A stretch of DNA of 64,000 bases from Pseudomonas protegens (lineage in GTDB: Bacteria; Pseudomonadota; Gammaproteobacteria; Pseudomonadales; Pseudomonadaceae): assembly GCF_003363755.1 (NCBI RefSeq), contig NZ_CP031396.1, positions 4,223,001 through 4,287,000 on the forward strand. The letters run 5' to 3'. The first letter of the stretch is position 1, and each line of letters begins with the position of its first letter. Under the pieces are notes generated by a model. That model did no database searches, was not told where the DNA came from, and was given only the letters and a program-made list of their open reading frames with translations. Positions 45,744-55,093 of this stretch are shown piece after piece. Position numbers and translations under genes: made by a program.

Positions 45744-45827
45744 TGTAGGAGCTGGCTTGCCGGCGAAGAGGTCCTCGAACCTGGCACAAGGCTCAGGGGG
45801 GCCTTCGCCGGCAAGCCGGCGCTTACA
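45744..45827. repeat. REPIN
   Basis: TGTAGGAGCTGGCTTGCCGG facing TTCGCCGGCAAGCCGGCGCT. It lies downstream of the metal-importer operon. Confidence 0.85.
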
Positions 45828-45842
45828 GGGAGACGGGCACCG

Positions 45843-46853
45843 TCAGCGGCGGCGCATCAGGCCAATGAAGAACAGCCCGCCAATGGCCGCCGTGGCCACG
45901 CCGATGGGCAGGTCCTCAGGGGCGATCAGGGTACGCGCGGCGACGTCGACCCAGACCAGGAACAGGCTGCCCAGCAGCACGCACACCGGCAGCAGTCGAC
46001 GGTGCTCGGCACCCACCAGGCGCCGGGCGATGTGCGGCACCATCAGCCCGACAAAGCCGATGGAGCCGCTGATGGACACCAGCACCCCGGTCATCAGCGA
46101 GGCGATCAGGAACACCTTCAGGCGCACGTTGCGTGCGTTCAGGCCCAGGGTCACGGCAGTCTGTTCCCCGGCCATCAAGGCATTCAGCGGCCGTGCCATG
46201 CCCAGCAGCAACCCCAGCCCCAGCAGCACGCTGGCGGCAGGAATCGCCAGCAGTTCCCAGCGCGCCAGGCCCAGGCCGCCGAGCATCCAGAACATCACCG
46301 CCGAGCTGGCCCGGTGATCACCCATGAACAGCAGCAGGTTGGCCACCGCCATCATCACGAAGGACACCGCCACCCCGCACAGCAGCAGGCGGTCGCTGTC
46401 CAGGCGCCCGTTGCGCGCGGCGATGCCCAGCACCAGGAGCATGCTCGCCAGGGCGCCGATAAAGGCCGCCAGGGGCAGGGTCAAGAGGCCGATGACCTGC
46501 CCCAGGTGCAGCACCACGATCACCGCGCCGAGGGTGGCGCCGGAGGTCACCCCCAGCAGGTGCGGGTCGGCCAGGGGATTGCGGGTCACGGCCTGCAGCA
46601 CCGCGCCGATCAGGGCCAGCCCGGCGCCGACCAAAGCACCGAGGAGCATGCGCGGGACGCGGATCAGCCAGACGATATGCTCCTGGCCCGGGCTCCAGTC
46701 CACCGTACCCAGGCCCAGGGTCTTGTGCAGGAGAATCCGCCAGACCACCTCCGCCGGCACCCGCGCCGGACCGAAACCCAGGGACAGCACACAGGACGCC
46801 AGCAGCAGGGCGCCGAGGGTCAGTAACAGACAGGCATAACGACCCTTGATCAT
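45843..46853 (-). CDS. FecCD-type metal-chelate ABC transporter permease
   Basis: A 336-residue inner-membrane permease with about nine to ten helices. LRVPRMLLGALVGAGLALIGAVLQAVTRNPLADPHLLGVTSGA-like segments of the BtuC/FhuB family are clear (e.g. RNPLADPHLLGVTSGA). ATG 46853 overlaps the stop of the binding-protein gene (ATGA). Last gene of receptor-ATPase-binding protein-permease. Confidence 0.93.
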   Translation of the reverse strand: MIKGRYACLLLTLGALLLASCVLSLGFGPARVPAEVVWRILLHKTLGLGTVDWSPGQEHIVWLIRVPRMLLGALVGAGLALIGAVLQAVTRNPLADPHLLGVTSGATLGAVIVVLHLGQVIGLLTLPLAAFIGALASMLLVLGIAARNGRLDSDRLLLCGVAVSFVMMAVANLLLFMGDHRASSAVMFWMLGGLGLARWELLAIPAASVLLGLGLLLGMARPLNALMAGEQTAVTLGLNARNVRLKVFLIASLMTGVLVSISGSIGFVGLMVPHIARRLVGAEHRRLLPVCVLLGSLFLVWVDVAARTLIAPEDLPIGVATAAIGGLFFIGLMRRR

Positions 46854-47809
46854 TCGCCGTGGAAACCCTTGGCCAGGGTTTCCACCGCCAGCACGTTGTC
46901 GATGCCCGGGGTGGCTTGCACATAGGGAATGACGATGAAGCGCTGGTTCTTGATCGCGTCGACTCCTTGCAGGGCCTGGTTGTTCAGCAGGAACTGCTGC
47001 TTCTGCTCGGCGGTGACTTCGCTGTAGTCGACGATGACGATCACTTGCGGGTTGCGCTCGACCACCGTCTCCCAGTTGATTCGGGTCCAACTGGCTTCGA
47101 CGTCATCGAGAATGTTGCGCCCGCCAGCGGCATCGATCAGGGCCTGGGGCATGCCCAGGCGGCCCGAGGTCATGGCCCGGTCTTCGCCGCTGTCGTAGAG
47201 GAACACCCGGGGCTTGTCCTTGGGCAGGTCCTTCTGTACCTCGGCGACCTGCTCCTGCATCTGCGCGATCAGCGCGTTGGCCCGGTCCTGCACGTCGAAG
47301 ATCCGCCCCAGGTTGCGCAGGTCGTTGTAGGTGTCGTCGAGGCTGGCCGCCGGGCGCTTCATCACGAAGGCGCAGGACTCGGTCAGCTCGTAGACGTTGA
47401 TCCCCAGTGGCGCCAGGGTCTGCGGCGTGAGGTCGCCGCCGATGCGCATGCCGTAGTCCCAGCCGGCGAAGAAAAAGTCGACGTTGGCGTTGAGCAGGGT
47501 TTCCACCGACGGGTACTTGGCCGCCAGCTCTGGCAGACCGTCGAGCAAGGTGCTCATTTGCGGGGTCACGGCCTTCCAGCCACTGACGCCGCTGTAGCCC
47601 TCCATCCGCGACTTGAGCCCCAGGGCGAGCATCATCTGGGTCATGTTGATGTCATGGCTGAGGGCGTGCTGCGGCGCTTGCTTGAAGGTCACTTCACGGT
47701 TGCAGCTGGTGATGGTCAGCGGGTAGTGGGTCGCTTCGGCGAAGGCTTGGGCGGTGCCCAGGAACAGGGTCAGGGCGAGGCCGGAGCGGAGCAGGGAGCG
47801 CAAGGTCAT
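46850..47809 (-). CDS. Periplasmic metal-chelate binding protein (cluster A-II/FepB-BtuF type)
   Basis: A 319-residue protein with a Sec signal peptide (ending near AQAFAEA) and a two-lobed periplasmic_binding_2 fold. Recognisable segments: LTITSCNREVTFKQAP, PSVETLLNANVDFFFAGWDYG, WTRINWETVVERNPQVIVI. Ligand unknown: ferric siderophore, cobalamin-like or zinc chelate. Overlaps both neighbours by four bases. Confidence 0.9.
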   Translation of the reverse strand: MTLRSLLRSGLALTLFLGTAQAFAEATHYPLTITSCNREVTFKQAPQHALSHDINMTQMMLALGLKSRMEGYSGVSGWKAVTPQMSTLLDGLPELAAKYPSVETLLNANVDFFFAGWDYGMRIGGDLTPQTLAPLGINVYELTESCAFVMKRPAASLDDTYNDLRNLGRIFDVQDRANALIAQMQEQVAEVQKDLPKDKPRVFLYDSGEDRAMTSGRLGMPQALIDAAGGRNILDDVEASWTRINWETVVERNPQVIVIVDYSEVTAEQKQQFLLNNQALQGVDAIKNQRFIVIPYVQATPGIDNVLAVETLAKGFHGE

Positions 47810-48594
47810 GGTTGAGTGATCCAGGTGATTCGTGGGTAGCCGGACAGGGGGTGGGCGTCGATCAGCGCCTCGACGCCGAAGACGTTGCGCAGCAGATCGA
47901 CTGTGAGCACTTCGGTGGGAGTGCCGCTGGCGACGATGCGTCCGTGATCGAGGACATACAGCCGGTCGCAGAAGGCCGCGGCCAGGTTCAGGTCATGGAT
48001 GCTCGCCAGGGTGCCGATGCCCAGGCGCTTGACCCGTTGCAACAGCTCCAGCTGGTAGCGCGGATCGAGGTGGTTGGTCGGTTCATCGAGGATCAGCAGT
48101 TGCGGGCGCTGGGCCAGGGCACGGGCCAGGATCACCCGTTGTTTCTCGCCCCCGGACAAGGTGGCGAAAGCATGGTCCTCGAAGCCCAGCAGGCCCACCG
48201 ATTCCAGGGCCTCGCGGGCGATGCGCCGGTCTTGTTCGGTGTCGCCGTCGAACAGGCCCTTGTGCGGCGTGCGCCCCATGGCGACCACTTCCTCCACCGT
48301 CAGGCCGAAAGCGTCGGGGAACTCCTGGAGCACCACGGCGATGCGTTGCGCGCACCAGCGTGGCGATTGCTTCCACACGTTGTGATGGGCCAGTTGCACC
48401 TCGCCCTGCTGCGGCTTGCTGAAGCGATAGGCGCAGCGCAGCAGGCTGGTCTTGCCGCTGCCGTTGGGCCCGATCAGGCCGACGAACTCGCCGGCCGCCA
48501 CTTGCAGGCTGGCCTCACGCAGTTGGAACTGGTGATGGCAGTGGCCCTGGCCCAGGGGTGTCCAGGCCAGGTTGGTGAGGTTCAGCGAGGTCAT
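47806..48594 (-). CDS. Metal-chelate ABC transporter ATP-binding protein
   Basis: A 262-residue FecE/BtuD-type ATPase. Walker A GPNGSGKTSLLRCAYR, signature LSGGEKQRVILARALA, Walker B LLILDEPTNHLDPRYQ. Coupled to the binding-protein gene by a four-base overlap. Confidence 0.93.
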   Translation of the reverse strand: MTSLNLTNLAWTPLGQGHCHHQFQLREASLQVAAGEFVGLIGPNGSGKTSLLRCAYRFSKPQQGEVQLAHHNVWKQSPRWCAQRIAVVLQEFPDAFGLTVEEVVAMGRTPHKGLFDGDTEQDRRIAREALESVGLLGFEDHAFATLSGGEKQRVILARALAQRPQLLILDEPTNHLDPRYQLELLQRVKRLGIGTLASIHDLNLAAAFCDRLYVLDHGRIVASGTPTEVLTVDLLRNVFGVEALIDAHPLSGYPRITWITQP

Positions 48595-48635
48595 GCGGTG
48601 TCCGTGTGATCCCCGTGCCGTAGCGCCAGGTGGGG

Positions 48636-50771
48636 TTAAAAGGTGTAGTCAGCGGTGACGAAGAACGAGCGTGGCTCGCCGAGTATCCATTGCTGGCCGT
48701 CATTGTATTGGCTTTGTGCGTACTGGCGGTCAAACAGGTTGTTCAATTGCAGGCCCAGGGTGGTATTGGGCAGTGCTTTCCACGACAGGTTGGCATCGAC
48801 CACGGTGTAGCTGGGCAGTTCGTTGCGGTTGGCCATATCGGCGTAGCGCGCATCCACGTAGCGCACTCCGGCGCCGGCCCGCAGGTCATCGTTGAGGGCC
48901 TTGCTCAGCCACAGGTTGGCGGTGCGGCGCGGCACGTCCACCGGGCGCTTGCCGTCGCGGGAGACTTGCACGCCGTTGACGTCCTGCTGGAAGTCGTCGT
49001 ACTGGGCACGAACGATGGCGGCGTTGGCCTGCAATTGCCAGGCGTCGGGCAGTTGCAGCTCCAGGCTGGCTTCCAGGCCGTTGGAGGATTGCTGGCCCAC
49101 TTGCTGTTTGCGGTTCGGCTCGCCGGGCACATCGGTCAGCAGCTTCTTCTTGACGATGTGGTAGGCCGCCAGGGTCCATTCGCCACGCTGGTCCCAGAAC
49201 GCCTGCTTGAGGCCGATCTCGCTCTGCCGGGCGCTGGACAGGTCGAATTGCTGCTGGCTCTTGCTCAGGGAAATCAGCCCGCCAACGCCGTCGGTGCTGG
49301 TGGAGTACTGCCCGTAAAGGGAGGTGTCCGGGGTTATGGCAAACACCAGCCCGGCCTTCCAGTTGTTGCCGGTCAGGGTCTTGTCGCTGCGGCTGTCGTC
49401 CTTCAAGTCATCCCGATCAATGTGCGCATAGTCGCGGCGCACACCGGTCACCAGGGACCAGCGCTCGCTGAGTTGCAGGCGGTTTTCGGCGAACACCGAC
49501 AGCTGTTTGGTGGTGGTCTTGAATTGATCGCGGTAGGGGCTGTTGCTGGCGAAGTCGCCCGCGGCCGGGTGATACAGGTCCAGCGGTTGACCGTTGGTAA
49601 AACTGTCGGTGAAGGGCGAATTGCTCTTCAGGTGAAAGCGAATGCGGTTGTAGTCGACGCCGGTCAGGGTCTGGCTGTCGAGGCCCAGCAGCGAGTGCTT
49701 GAAGGTAAAGGTCTGGCGGTCGCCGACCTGTTCCTGCTGGTGGCCGATAGCGTAGTAACCGCTGCGGCTCAGTTGGCCGGTGGTCGGGTTGAAGTTGTAG
49801 TTCTCGGCGTTCTGCCAACGACGCTGGGCCTTGAGGTAATACAGCTCGTTGCTGGCACTGACCTGGTCGGAAATCTTCCATTCGCTGGTCAGGCGGGTCC
49901 ACTGGTCGTTGTAGTGCTGCTGGTCATTGCGGACGTTGTAGTTCTTGTTTCGCAGGCTTTTGTGGAAGCGCCCGTTGATCAGCGGCGTGCCGAAGTCGTT
50001 CATCGGGTTCTGGTCGCCGTAGTCGTGGGCCAGGGTAAAGGCCAGGTCGTCGCGAGCCTGCCAGCGCAGGGCGGCACTGACGAAATCGCCGGAGGAGTCG
50101 CCACGGTCGATCCAGCCGTTGCTGCGCTCGCGGTTGAGGTTGAGCCGATAGCTCAAGGTGTCGCTCAGGGAGCCACCGCTGTCCAGGGCCTGCTGCTGGC
50201 GATCGAAGGAGCCGTAGCCCAGGCGCAGGTGGTTTTCGATTGCGCCGCTGAAGGGCTTTTTCGGGAGGGTGTTGATCACCGCGCCGGTGGCACCTTCGCC
50301 ATACAGCACCGAGGCCGGGCCGCGCAGCACGTCGACCCGCTCCACCGCCCAGCTGTCCACCGGGAAGGTCACGGTGCCCATGCCGGTGTACATGCGGTTG
50401 CCGTCATACAGCTGCATCACCGAACTCTGCCCGGTGAAACCCCGTGCCGACAAGGAAGTGCCACCGTCGCCTGGGGTGCCGGTGCGGCTGATGCCGGCGC
50501 TGCGGGAGACCGCGTCCTGAATGCTGCGGTCACCCCGGGCGCGAATCCGTTCGCCGCTCAGGCTGTCAGTGCTGGCCGGGGTTTCCAGGGCGCTGAGGCC
50601 CAGGCGCGAGCCGGCGCTGGTGGGGGTCTTCAGGCTGACGCTGTCGTCGGCCGCGCTGGCCGGAGCCGAAATGGTGCCGGTGGGTAGGGTCAGGGAGGCG
50701 GCGGAATCATCCGCCTGAGCCAGGGAAGGCAAGGCCATCAGGCAAAGGCTGGGCAGCAAGTACTTGTTCAT
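48636..50771 (-). CDS. TonB-dependent metallophore receptor (PA2911-like)
   Basis: A 711-residue outer-membrane receptor. Signal peptide ends near LAQADD. The plug (about 55-195) includes SIQDAVSRSAGISRTGTPG, SLSARGFTGQSSVMQLYDGNRMY and RVDVLRGPASVLYGEGATGAVIN. The 22-strand barrel ends in FFVTADYTF with terminal Phe. There is no N-terminal signalling domain. With the downstream ATPase, binding protein and permease it reproduces the order of P. aeruginosa PA2911-PA2914, reported as zinc-responsive as I recall. A Zur-like box lies upstream. Confidence 0.92.
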   Translation of the reverse strand: MNKYLLPSLCLMALPSLAQADDSAASLTLPTGTISAPASAADDSVSLKTPTSAGSRLGLSALETPASTDSLSGERIRARGDRSIQDAVSRSAGISRTGTPGDGGTSLSARGFTGQSSVMQLYDGNRMYTGMGTVTFPVDSWAVERVDVLRGPASVLYGEGATGAVINTLPKKPFSGAIENHLRLGYGSFDRQQQALDSGGSLSDTLSYRLNLNRERSNGWIDRGDSSGDFVSAALRWQARDDLAFTLAHDYGDQNPMNDFGTPLINGRFHKSLRNKNYNVRNDQQHYNDQWTRLTSEWKISDQVSASNELYYLKAQRRWQNAENYNFNPTTGQLSRSGYYAIGHQQEQVGDRQTFTFKHSLLGLDSQTLTGVDYNRIRFHLKSNSPFTDSFTNGQPLDLYHPAAGDFASNSPYRDQFKTTTKQLSVFAENRLQLSERWSLVTGVRRDYAHIDRDDLKDDSRSDKTLTGNNWKAGLVFAITPDTSLYGQYSTSTDGVGGLISLSKSQQQFDLSSARQSEIGLKQAFWDQRGEWTLAAYHIVKKKLLTDVPGEPNRKQQVGQQSSNGLEASLELQLPDAWQLQANAAIVRAQYDDFQQDVNGVQVSRDGKRPVDVPRRTANLWLSKALNDDLRAGAGVRYVDARYADMANRNELPSYTVVDANLSWKALPNTTLGLQLNNLFDRQYAQSQYNDGQQWILGEPRSFFVTADYTF

Positions 50772-50843
50772 CGGGACGGTGAATCACTTCTTCGAGGGGG
50801 TTGCCCGCAGTGGGGAACTGCGGGCAGGGATCTTACACTTTAG

Positions 50844-50858
50844 TGTTATAAAGTAACA
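50844..50858. promoter_or_regulatory. Zur-like operator upstream of TonB receptor
   Basis: TGTTATAAAGTAACA, close to the Zur core TGTTATA-N-TATAACA (two changes in the right arm), inside an AT-rich promoter about 75 bases before the receptor ATG. The flanks are also AT-rich. Confidence 0.55.
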
Positions 50859-50925
50859 TTATAATTGTGCATGGCTAAAGCGCCGAGATTCTACAGAGCC
50901 CTCTGGAACGCGCATCTCAGCTGAT

Positions 50926-52308
50926 TCATGTTGAAGATGAAGCAGATTCAGGCCCGCGATTGAAGCGTGAAAGCAGCAGGCGATCGAGCAGCCACACCCC
51001 AATCAGCGAGGCTCCAACCAAAGGAAATGCCAAGGCCAGCAGCGCCATGATCAGCATCGCGGTTTTCCATTTCGGCAGGTCGTGGCGCAGCGGGGGCACG
51101 CCGAGTCGGCCCTGGGGACGACGCTGCCACCACATGACCATGCCGCTCACGGCGCTGAGCAAGATCATCAGGCACACCACCAGCACCAGGATCTGGTTGA
51201 CGCGGCCGAACATCTTGCCTTCATGCAGCATCACCCCAACCTCCGTGGCCCGGGCCACGTTGCTGTACTGCTGCCAGCGCACGTCGGCCAGGACCTTGCC
51301 GCTGTATTGGTCGACATGCAGGGTGGCATCGTTGCGCGGATCGTCGGCGAACACGGCGATGGTGAACACGCCGGTGGCGGTCTTCGGCAAGGTGATGCTG
51401 TAGCCCGGTTCGACCTGGCGCTGGCGGGCGATGTCCTGCACCGCTTGCAGGCTGATGGACGGGGCTGCCGGCGCCGTGTCCGCGGCGTTGTGGGCCATGT
51501 GCTCGGCGTGGTCGCCCGACATCGGCATCGGGGTGTTTTCCACCGCCCAGGGCACGGTCTGGCGCGTGGCGCTGTTGAGCTCCCGGGCCTGCTGGTCGGA
51601 GGTCGGCACGTCGTTCCACATGGCCGCCGGAAAGCGGTTCCACAGGTCGGCGTACTGCTTGCCCCAGAAGCCGGTCCAGGTCATGCCGCTGAGTAGCATC
51701 AGCAGCAGGAATGCCGCGCCCCAGAAGCCCAGCACACTGTGCAGGTCGCGCCAGAACGGCCTGCCGCGGACGCTGAAACGCGGCCACAGCACGCCCGCCG
51801 ACGACTTGCCCCGTGGCCACCACAGGTACAGGCCGGACACCACCAGGACGATGCCCCAGCCAGCGGCCAGTTCCACCAGCCGGTCACCGACGGTGCCGAT
51901 CATCAGCTCACCGTGAATGGCCCGGGCCACGGCCTGCAGGTTGGCCTTGGCATCCTGCTCGCCGAGCACATCGCCGTGGTAGGGGTCGATGAAGACATTC
52001 AGCTCCTGACCCTTGTCCTGCACCACGAACTGCGCGCTGCGCTCGGCATCAATCGGTGGCAGGTACTGCTTGATATGGCCCTGGGGGTAGGCCGATTGCA
52101 CCCTTTGCAGCAAGTCGTCGGCACTCAGCAGGTGATGACCGGCGGGCACCTTGAGCAGGCTGGGGTACATCAACGGGTCCAGTTGTGGCTTGAACAGGTA
52201 GATGATGCCGGTCAGGGCCAGCATCACCATGAAAGGGGCCACGAACAGCCCGGCGTAGAAATGCCAGCGCCAGGCCAGGTTGTAGAAAGACACTTTGGGT
52301 CGGTTCAT
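50926..52308 (-). CDS. PepSY-domain inner-membrane protein
   Basis: A 460-residue protein with four main hydrophobic helices (about 20-40, 145-165, 200-220 and 370-430) and two periplasmic PepSY regions. N-terminal WRWHFYAGLFVAPFMVMLALTG is the family signature. A Met/His-rich loop (NTPMPMSGDHAEHMAHNA) near residue 270 suggests copper binding. Such proteins may act as reductases or iron/copper handling partners of TonB receptors. It follows the copper receptor gene by about 100 bases with a REP pair. Confidence 0.87.
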   Translation of the reverse strand: MNRPKVSFYNLAWRWHFYAGLFVAPFMVMLALTGIIYLFKPQLDPLMYPSLLKVPAGHHLLSADDLLQRVQSAYPQGHIKQYLPPIDAERSAQFVVQDKGQELNVFIDPYHGDVLGEQDAKANLQAVARAIHGELMIGTVGDRLVELAAGWGIVLVVSGLYLWWPRGKSSAGVLWPRFSVRGRPFWRDLHSVLGFWGAAFLLLMLLSGMTWTGFWGKQYADLWNRFPAAMWNDVPTSDQQARELNSATRQTVPWAVENTPMPMSGDHAEHMAHNAADTAPAAPSISLQAVQDIARQRQVEPGYSITLPKTATGVFTIAVFADDPRNDATLHVDQYSGKVLADVRWQQYSNVARATEVGVMLHEGKMFGRVNQILVLVVCLMILLSAVSGMVMWWQRRPQGRLGVPPLRHDLPKWKTAMLIMALLALAFPLVGASLIGVWLLDRLLLSRFNRGPESASSST

Positions 52309-52353
52309 CGGGGAACGCTCCGCAGGGCAGTGAATCTTTTCTTATAGGGGCTG

Positions 52354-52401
52354 TTCGCTGGCACCCCAGCTCCTGCGGTGAGGAGCCGGCGTGCCGGCGA
52401 A
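52354..52401. repeat. REP inverted pair
   Basis: TTCGCTGGCACCCCAGCTCC facing GGAGCCGGCGTGCCGGCGAA. It lies between the copper receptor and the PepSY gene. Confidence 0.75.
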
Positions 52402-52407
52402 GGCGGA

Positions 52408-54540
52408 TCAGAAGCTCAGGTCGACCTTGGTCCAGAGGGTGCGCCCCGGCTCCTTGATCGCCTGGGGATCACTGGCCGGGTAGCCGAAGCCGGCGTTGCC
52501 CGCCAGGTTCAGGTGTTCGGCGTAGGCCTTGCCGAACAGGTTGTCGACCCCGGTGCTGAGCTTGAGGTTCTTGGTCACCCGGTAGGCGCCGTTGAGGGAG
52601 AACACGCCGAAGCCACCGCTCTTGCCGAAGTCCTTGCCGACCACATTGCCTTTGTTCAGGTCGACGCGGTTTTGCGCCGCCACCACCCGCCACAAGGCCC
52701 CGGCGCTCCAGTCGTCCTCGCTGTAGGTCAGGCCGAAGCGCGCGTCCAGCGGCGGCATCTGCGGCAGGGCCTTGCCGTCGCTGCTGTTCTTGCCCCAGGC
52801 GTAGGCCAGGGTCGCATCGGCTTTCCAGTTGGAGGTCAGCTTGTAGGCCGCACCCAGTTCGCCGCCCATGATCCGGGCGTCGATGTTCTCGGCCCGAGAG
52901 GTGCTCATGCCGCCCATGGCAGGACTGTAGTCGAAGAGGATGTAGTCGCGCACCTGGCCGATATAGCCCGAGGCCCAGGCTTCCAGATCCTCGCTCTGGT
53001 ATTGCAGGCCGAAGTCCAGTTGGGTGGTCTTTTCCGGCTTGATCGAATCGAAGGCGTTCACTGAGCCCGCCGGGCCCATTTTCGGCGAGAACAGCTCCCA
53101 GTAGTCGGGGAACCGCTGAGTGTGGCCAAGGCCGACGTACAGCGTGGTCGGGCTGTCGGCCAGGTCATGCTCGTAGCGCACGAAGCCGCTGGGCAGGGTA
53201 TCGGCCCGAGTATCGCCGGCAGTGGGGTTGGGCCGGCTCATCATTCCCGAGCCGATGCTCTGCCGGTAGTCCTTGGCCGAAGCACGGTCGAGGCGGGCCC
53301 CGGTGATCAGGCGGTCGCGCTCGGCGGCGTACCAGGTCAGTTCGCCGAAGGCGCCGTAGTTGTGGAGGTCGGCGTCCTTGGTACGGGGCAGTTGCTTGTA
53401 GGTATCCACGCCGTTGCTGGCCCGAGTGCGGTGTTCGTTGGTCTGGGCATCCAGGCCGCCAATCAACTGCAGGTCGGCCCAGCGCCAGGTGGCCTTGATC
53501 CGCGCACCGAGGGTGCGACGGTCGACATTGGAGGCCATGGGGCCGGCCATCATGCCGGTGCCGGACGGGGTGCGCAGGCTGTAGTTGTCCATCACGTGGT
53601 CGGCGTAGTTGTAGTAGACCTGGGCCTCGACCTTGTCCAGGACCTCGCCGATATTGGATTTTTCGAAACGCAGGCCCAGGCTTTCGCGCTTGAACTGCGA
53701 ACCGTCCATGCCGCGGCCGGCGTAGCGGGCTTCGCCGTCGCCCTTGCCGGCGGTGAGCTCCAGCAGGGTGTCGGCGTCCGGGGTCCAGCCCAGGGCCACG
53801 TCACCGTTCCACTTGTCGTAGCGCGAGGCCACGGTGTCGTTGTTGCCATCCTTGTAGTCGTCGGCATGGGCGGTGTTGCCGATCACCCGCACATACCCCA
53901 GGGGGCCGCCGGCGGCAGCATCCAGGGTCTTGTCGAAGCGGCCGTTGGAGCCCGCCAACAGGCTGGCGTTGACCCGCGTGCCGAGTTCGCCGAAGTGTTC
54001 CGGCTCACGCTCGAACAGCACCGTGCCGGCCGAGGCGCCCGGGCCCCAGAGCACGGTTTGCGGGCCCTTGATCACGGTCAGGCGATCATAGGTTTCCGGG
54101 GAGATGTAGGAGGTCGGTGCATCCATGCGGCCGGGGCAGGCGCCGAGCATCATGCCGCCGTTGGTGAGGATGTTCAGGCGCGAGCCGAACATGCCCCGCA
54201 GTACCGGGTCACCGTTGGTGCCGCCATTGCGTACCAGGGCGAAGCCGGGAATGGTCTTCAGGTAGTCGCCGCCGTCACTGGCCGGGACCGGTTGGCGCGG
54301 GTCCTTGGGATTGGTGACCACGGTCAGCGGCGAGCTGGGGGCGATGGCGGTGATCACCGTCGGGCTCAATTGCGTGCCGTGTCGGGAGTGATCCGTCGGG
54401 GCCTCGTCGGCCAGGGCCAGGGGGGTCAGCAGCACGCCGCAAAGCACCGCCAGGGCATGGTTGAAACGCAGGCGCGACGGGTTCAGGGCAAAGGGCTTGG
54501 ATGGCTGGGCAGCGCCCAGGCAAGTGTCAGCAGAAAACAT
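52408..54540 (-). CDS. oprC: TonB-dependent copper receptor (OprC/NosA type)
   Basis: A 710-residue outer-membrane receptor. The plug carries RNGGTNGDPVLRGMFGSRLN, GGMMLGACPGRMDAPTSYISPE and LTVIKGPQTVLWGPGASAGTVLFER; the GACPGRMD Cys/Met motif matches the copper site region of OprC. The barrel ends LWTKVDLSF. ATG 54540 follows GGAAC; the upstream frame is not homologous. Surrounding copper genes support the role. Confidence 0.92.
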   Translation of the reverse strand: MFSADTCLGAAQPSKPFALNPSRLRFNHALAVLCGVLLTPLALADEAPTDHSRHGTQLSPTVITAIAPSSPLTVVTNPKDPRQPVPASDGGDYLKTIPGFALVRNGGTNGDPVLRGMFGSRLNILTNGGMMLGACPGRMDAPTSYISPETYDRLTVIKGPQTVLWGPGASAGTVLFEREPEHFGELGTRVNASLLAGSNGRFDKTLDAAAGGPLGYVRVIGNTAHADDYKDGNNDTVASRYDKWNGDVALGWTPDADTLLELTAGKGDGEARYAGRGMDGSQFKRESLGLRFEKSNIGEVLDKVEAQVYYNYADHVMDNYSLRTPSGTGMMAGPMASNVDRRTLGARIKATWRWADLQLIGGLDAQTNEHRTRASNGVDTYKQLPRTKDADLHNYGAFGELTWYAAERDRLITGARLDRASAKDYRQSIGSGMMSRPNPTAGDTRADTLPSGFVRYEHDLADSPTTLYVGLGHTQRFPDYWELFSPKMGPAGSVNAFDSIKPEKTTQLDFGLQYQSEDLEAWASGYIGQVRDYILFDYSPAMGGMSTSRAENIDARIMGGELGAAYKLTSNWKADATLAYAWGKNSSDGKALPQMPPLDARFGLTYSEDDWSAGALWRVVAAQNRVDLNKGNVVGKDFGKSGGFGVFSLNGAYRVTKNLKLSTGVDNLFGKAYAEHLNLAGNAGFGYPASDPQAIKEPGRTLWTKVDLSF

Positions 54541-54567
54541 AGATGTTCCATCGATCGGTCTTGAATG

Positions 54568-54612
54568 ACACGGCCGCAACTACGCGGCTGTCGCAATGAC
54601 AGTCGGCCGTGT
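54568..54612 (-). promoter_or_regulatory. Nested hairpin before the copper receptor
   Basis: Outer arms ACACGGCCG / CGGCCGTGT and inner stem CTGTC-GCAAT-GACAG. It lies between the DUF2946 gene and the receptor gene on the same strand. It could be a processing or attenuation structure; no T-run makes a plain terminator less likely. Confidence 0.45.
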
Positions 54613-54628
54613 GAGATGAGCAGGGGAC

Positions 54629-55075
54629 TCAGACGAGGATCGGTGGGGCGCGGGTCAGGGCGCCGGGGAACACGGTCTGCCGGGCGTGGCCCAGGCGCGT
54701 GGCGGGGATCAGGAAATGCTGTGTGGGCGGCGCGGACAGGGCGGCGAACGACAGCCCCGAAGGCAGCGCCGGGCAATTGAACAGCAGGCTGCAATAGCCG
54801 CATTTTTCCCAGAGTACGTGTTGTTCGCCCTGGGACTTGCCCTGTTGGGCGTGATGCGGGCTTTCACCGTGACAGCCGGGCGCGCCGTCGCCCATGTCCA
54901 TGGAGACGGACATGTTCATCGGCATCGCGTGATCCATCGGCATCGACTGAGAAATCAGCGGGCCGATAAAGATCATCAGCATGGCGAACAGGCTGATCCA
55001 GCTGCCGCGGCGCACTCCCGGGGAGTTGCGACGCGGCGCGGACCGCCTGCGGCCAGGCGCGTGCGGGGTGTTCAC
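54629..55075 (-). CDS. DUF2946 protein, Met/His-rich
   Basis: A 148-residue small envelope protein. It uses a GTG start at 55075, weakly supported. One N-terminal hydrophobic segment (about 27-43) is followed by a MPMDHAMPMNMSVSMDMGD motif that looks copper binding, and a KCGYCSLLFNCPALP cysteine region typical of DUF2946. Its place between PCuAC and OprC supports a copper role. Confidence 0.78.
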   Translation of the reverse strand: MNTPHAPGRRRSAPRRNSPGVRRGSWISLFAMLMIFIGPLISQSMPMDHAMPMNMSVSMDMGDGAPGCHGESPHHAQQGKSQGEQHVLWEKCGYCSLLFNCPALPSGLSFAALSAPPTQHFLIPATRLGHARQTVFPGALTRAPPILV

Positions 55076-55093
55076 GGTAACGAGCCGGTCAGC

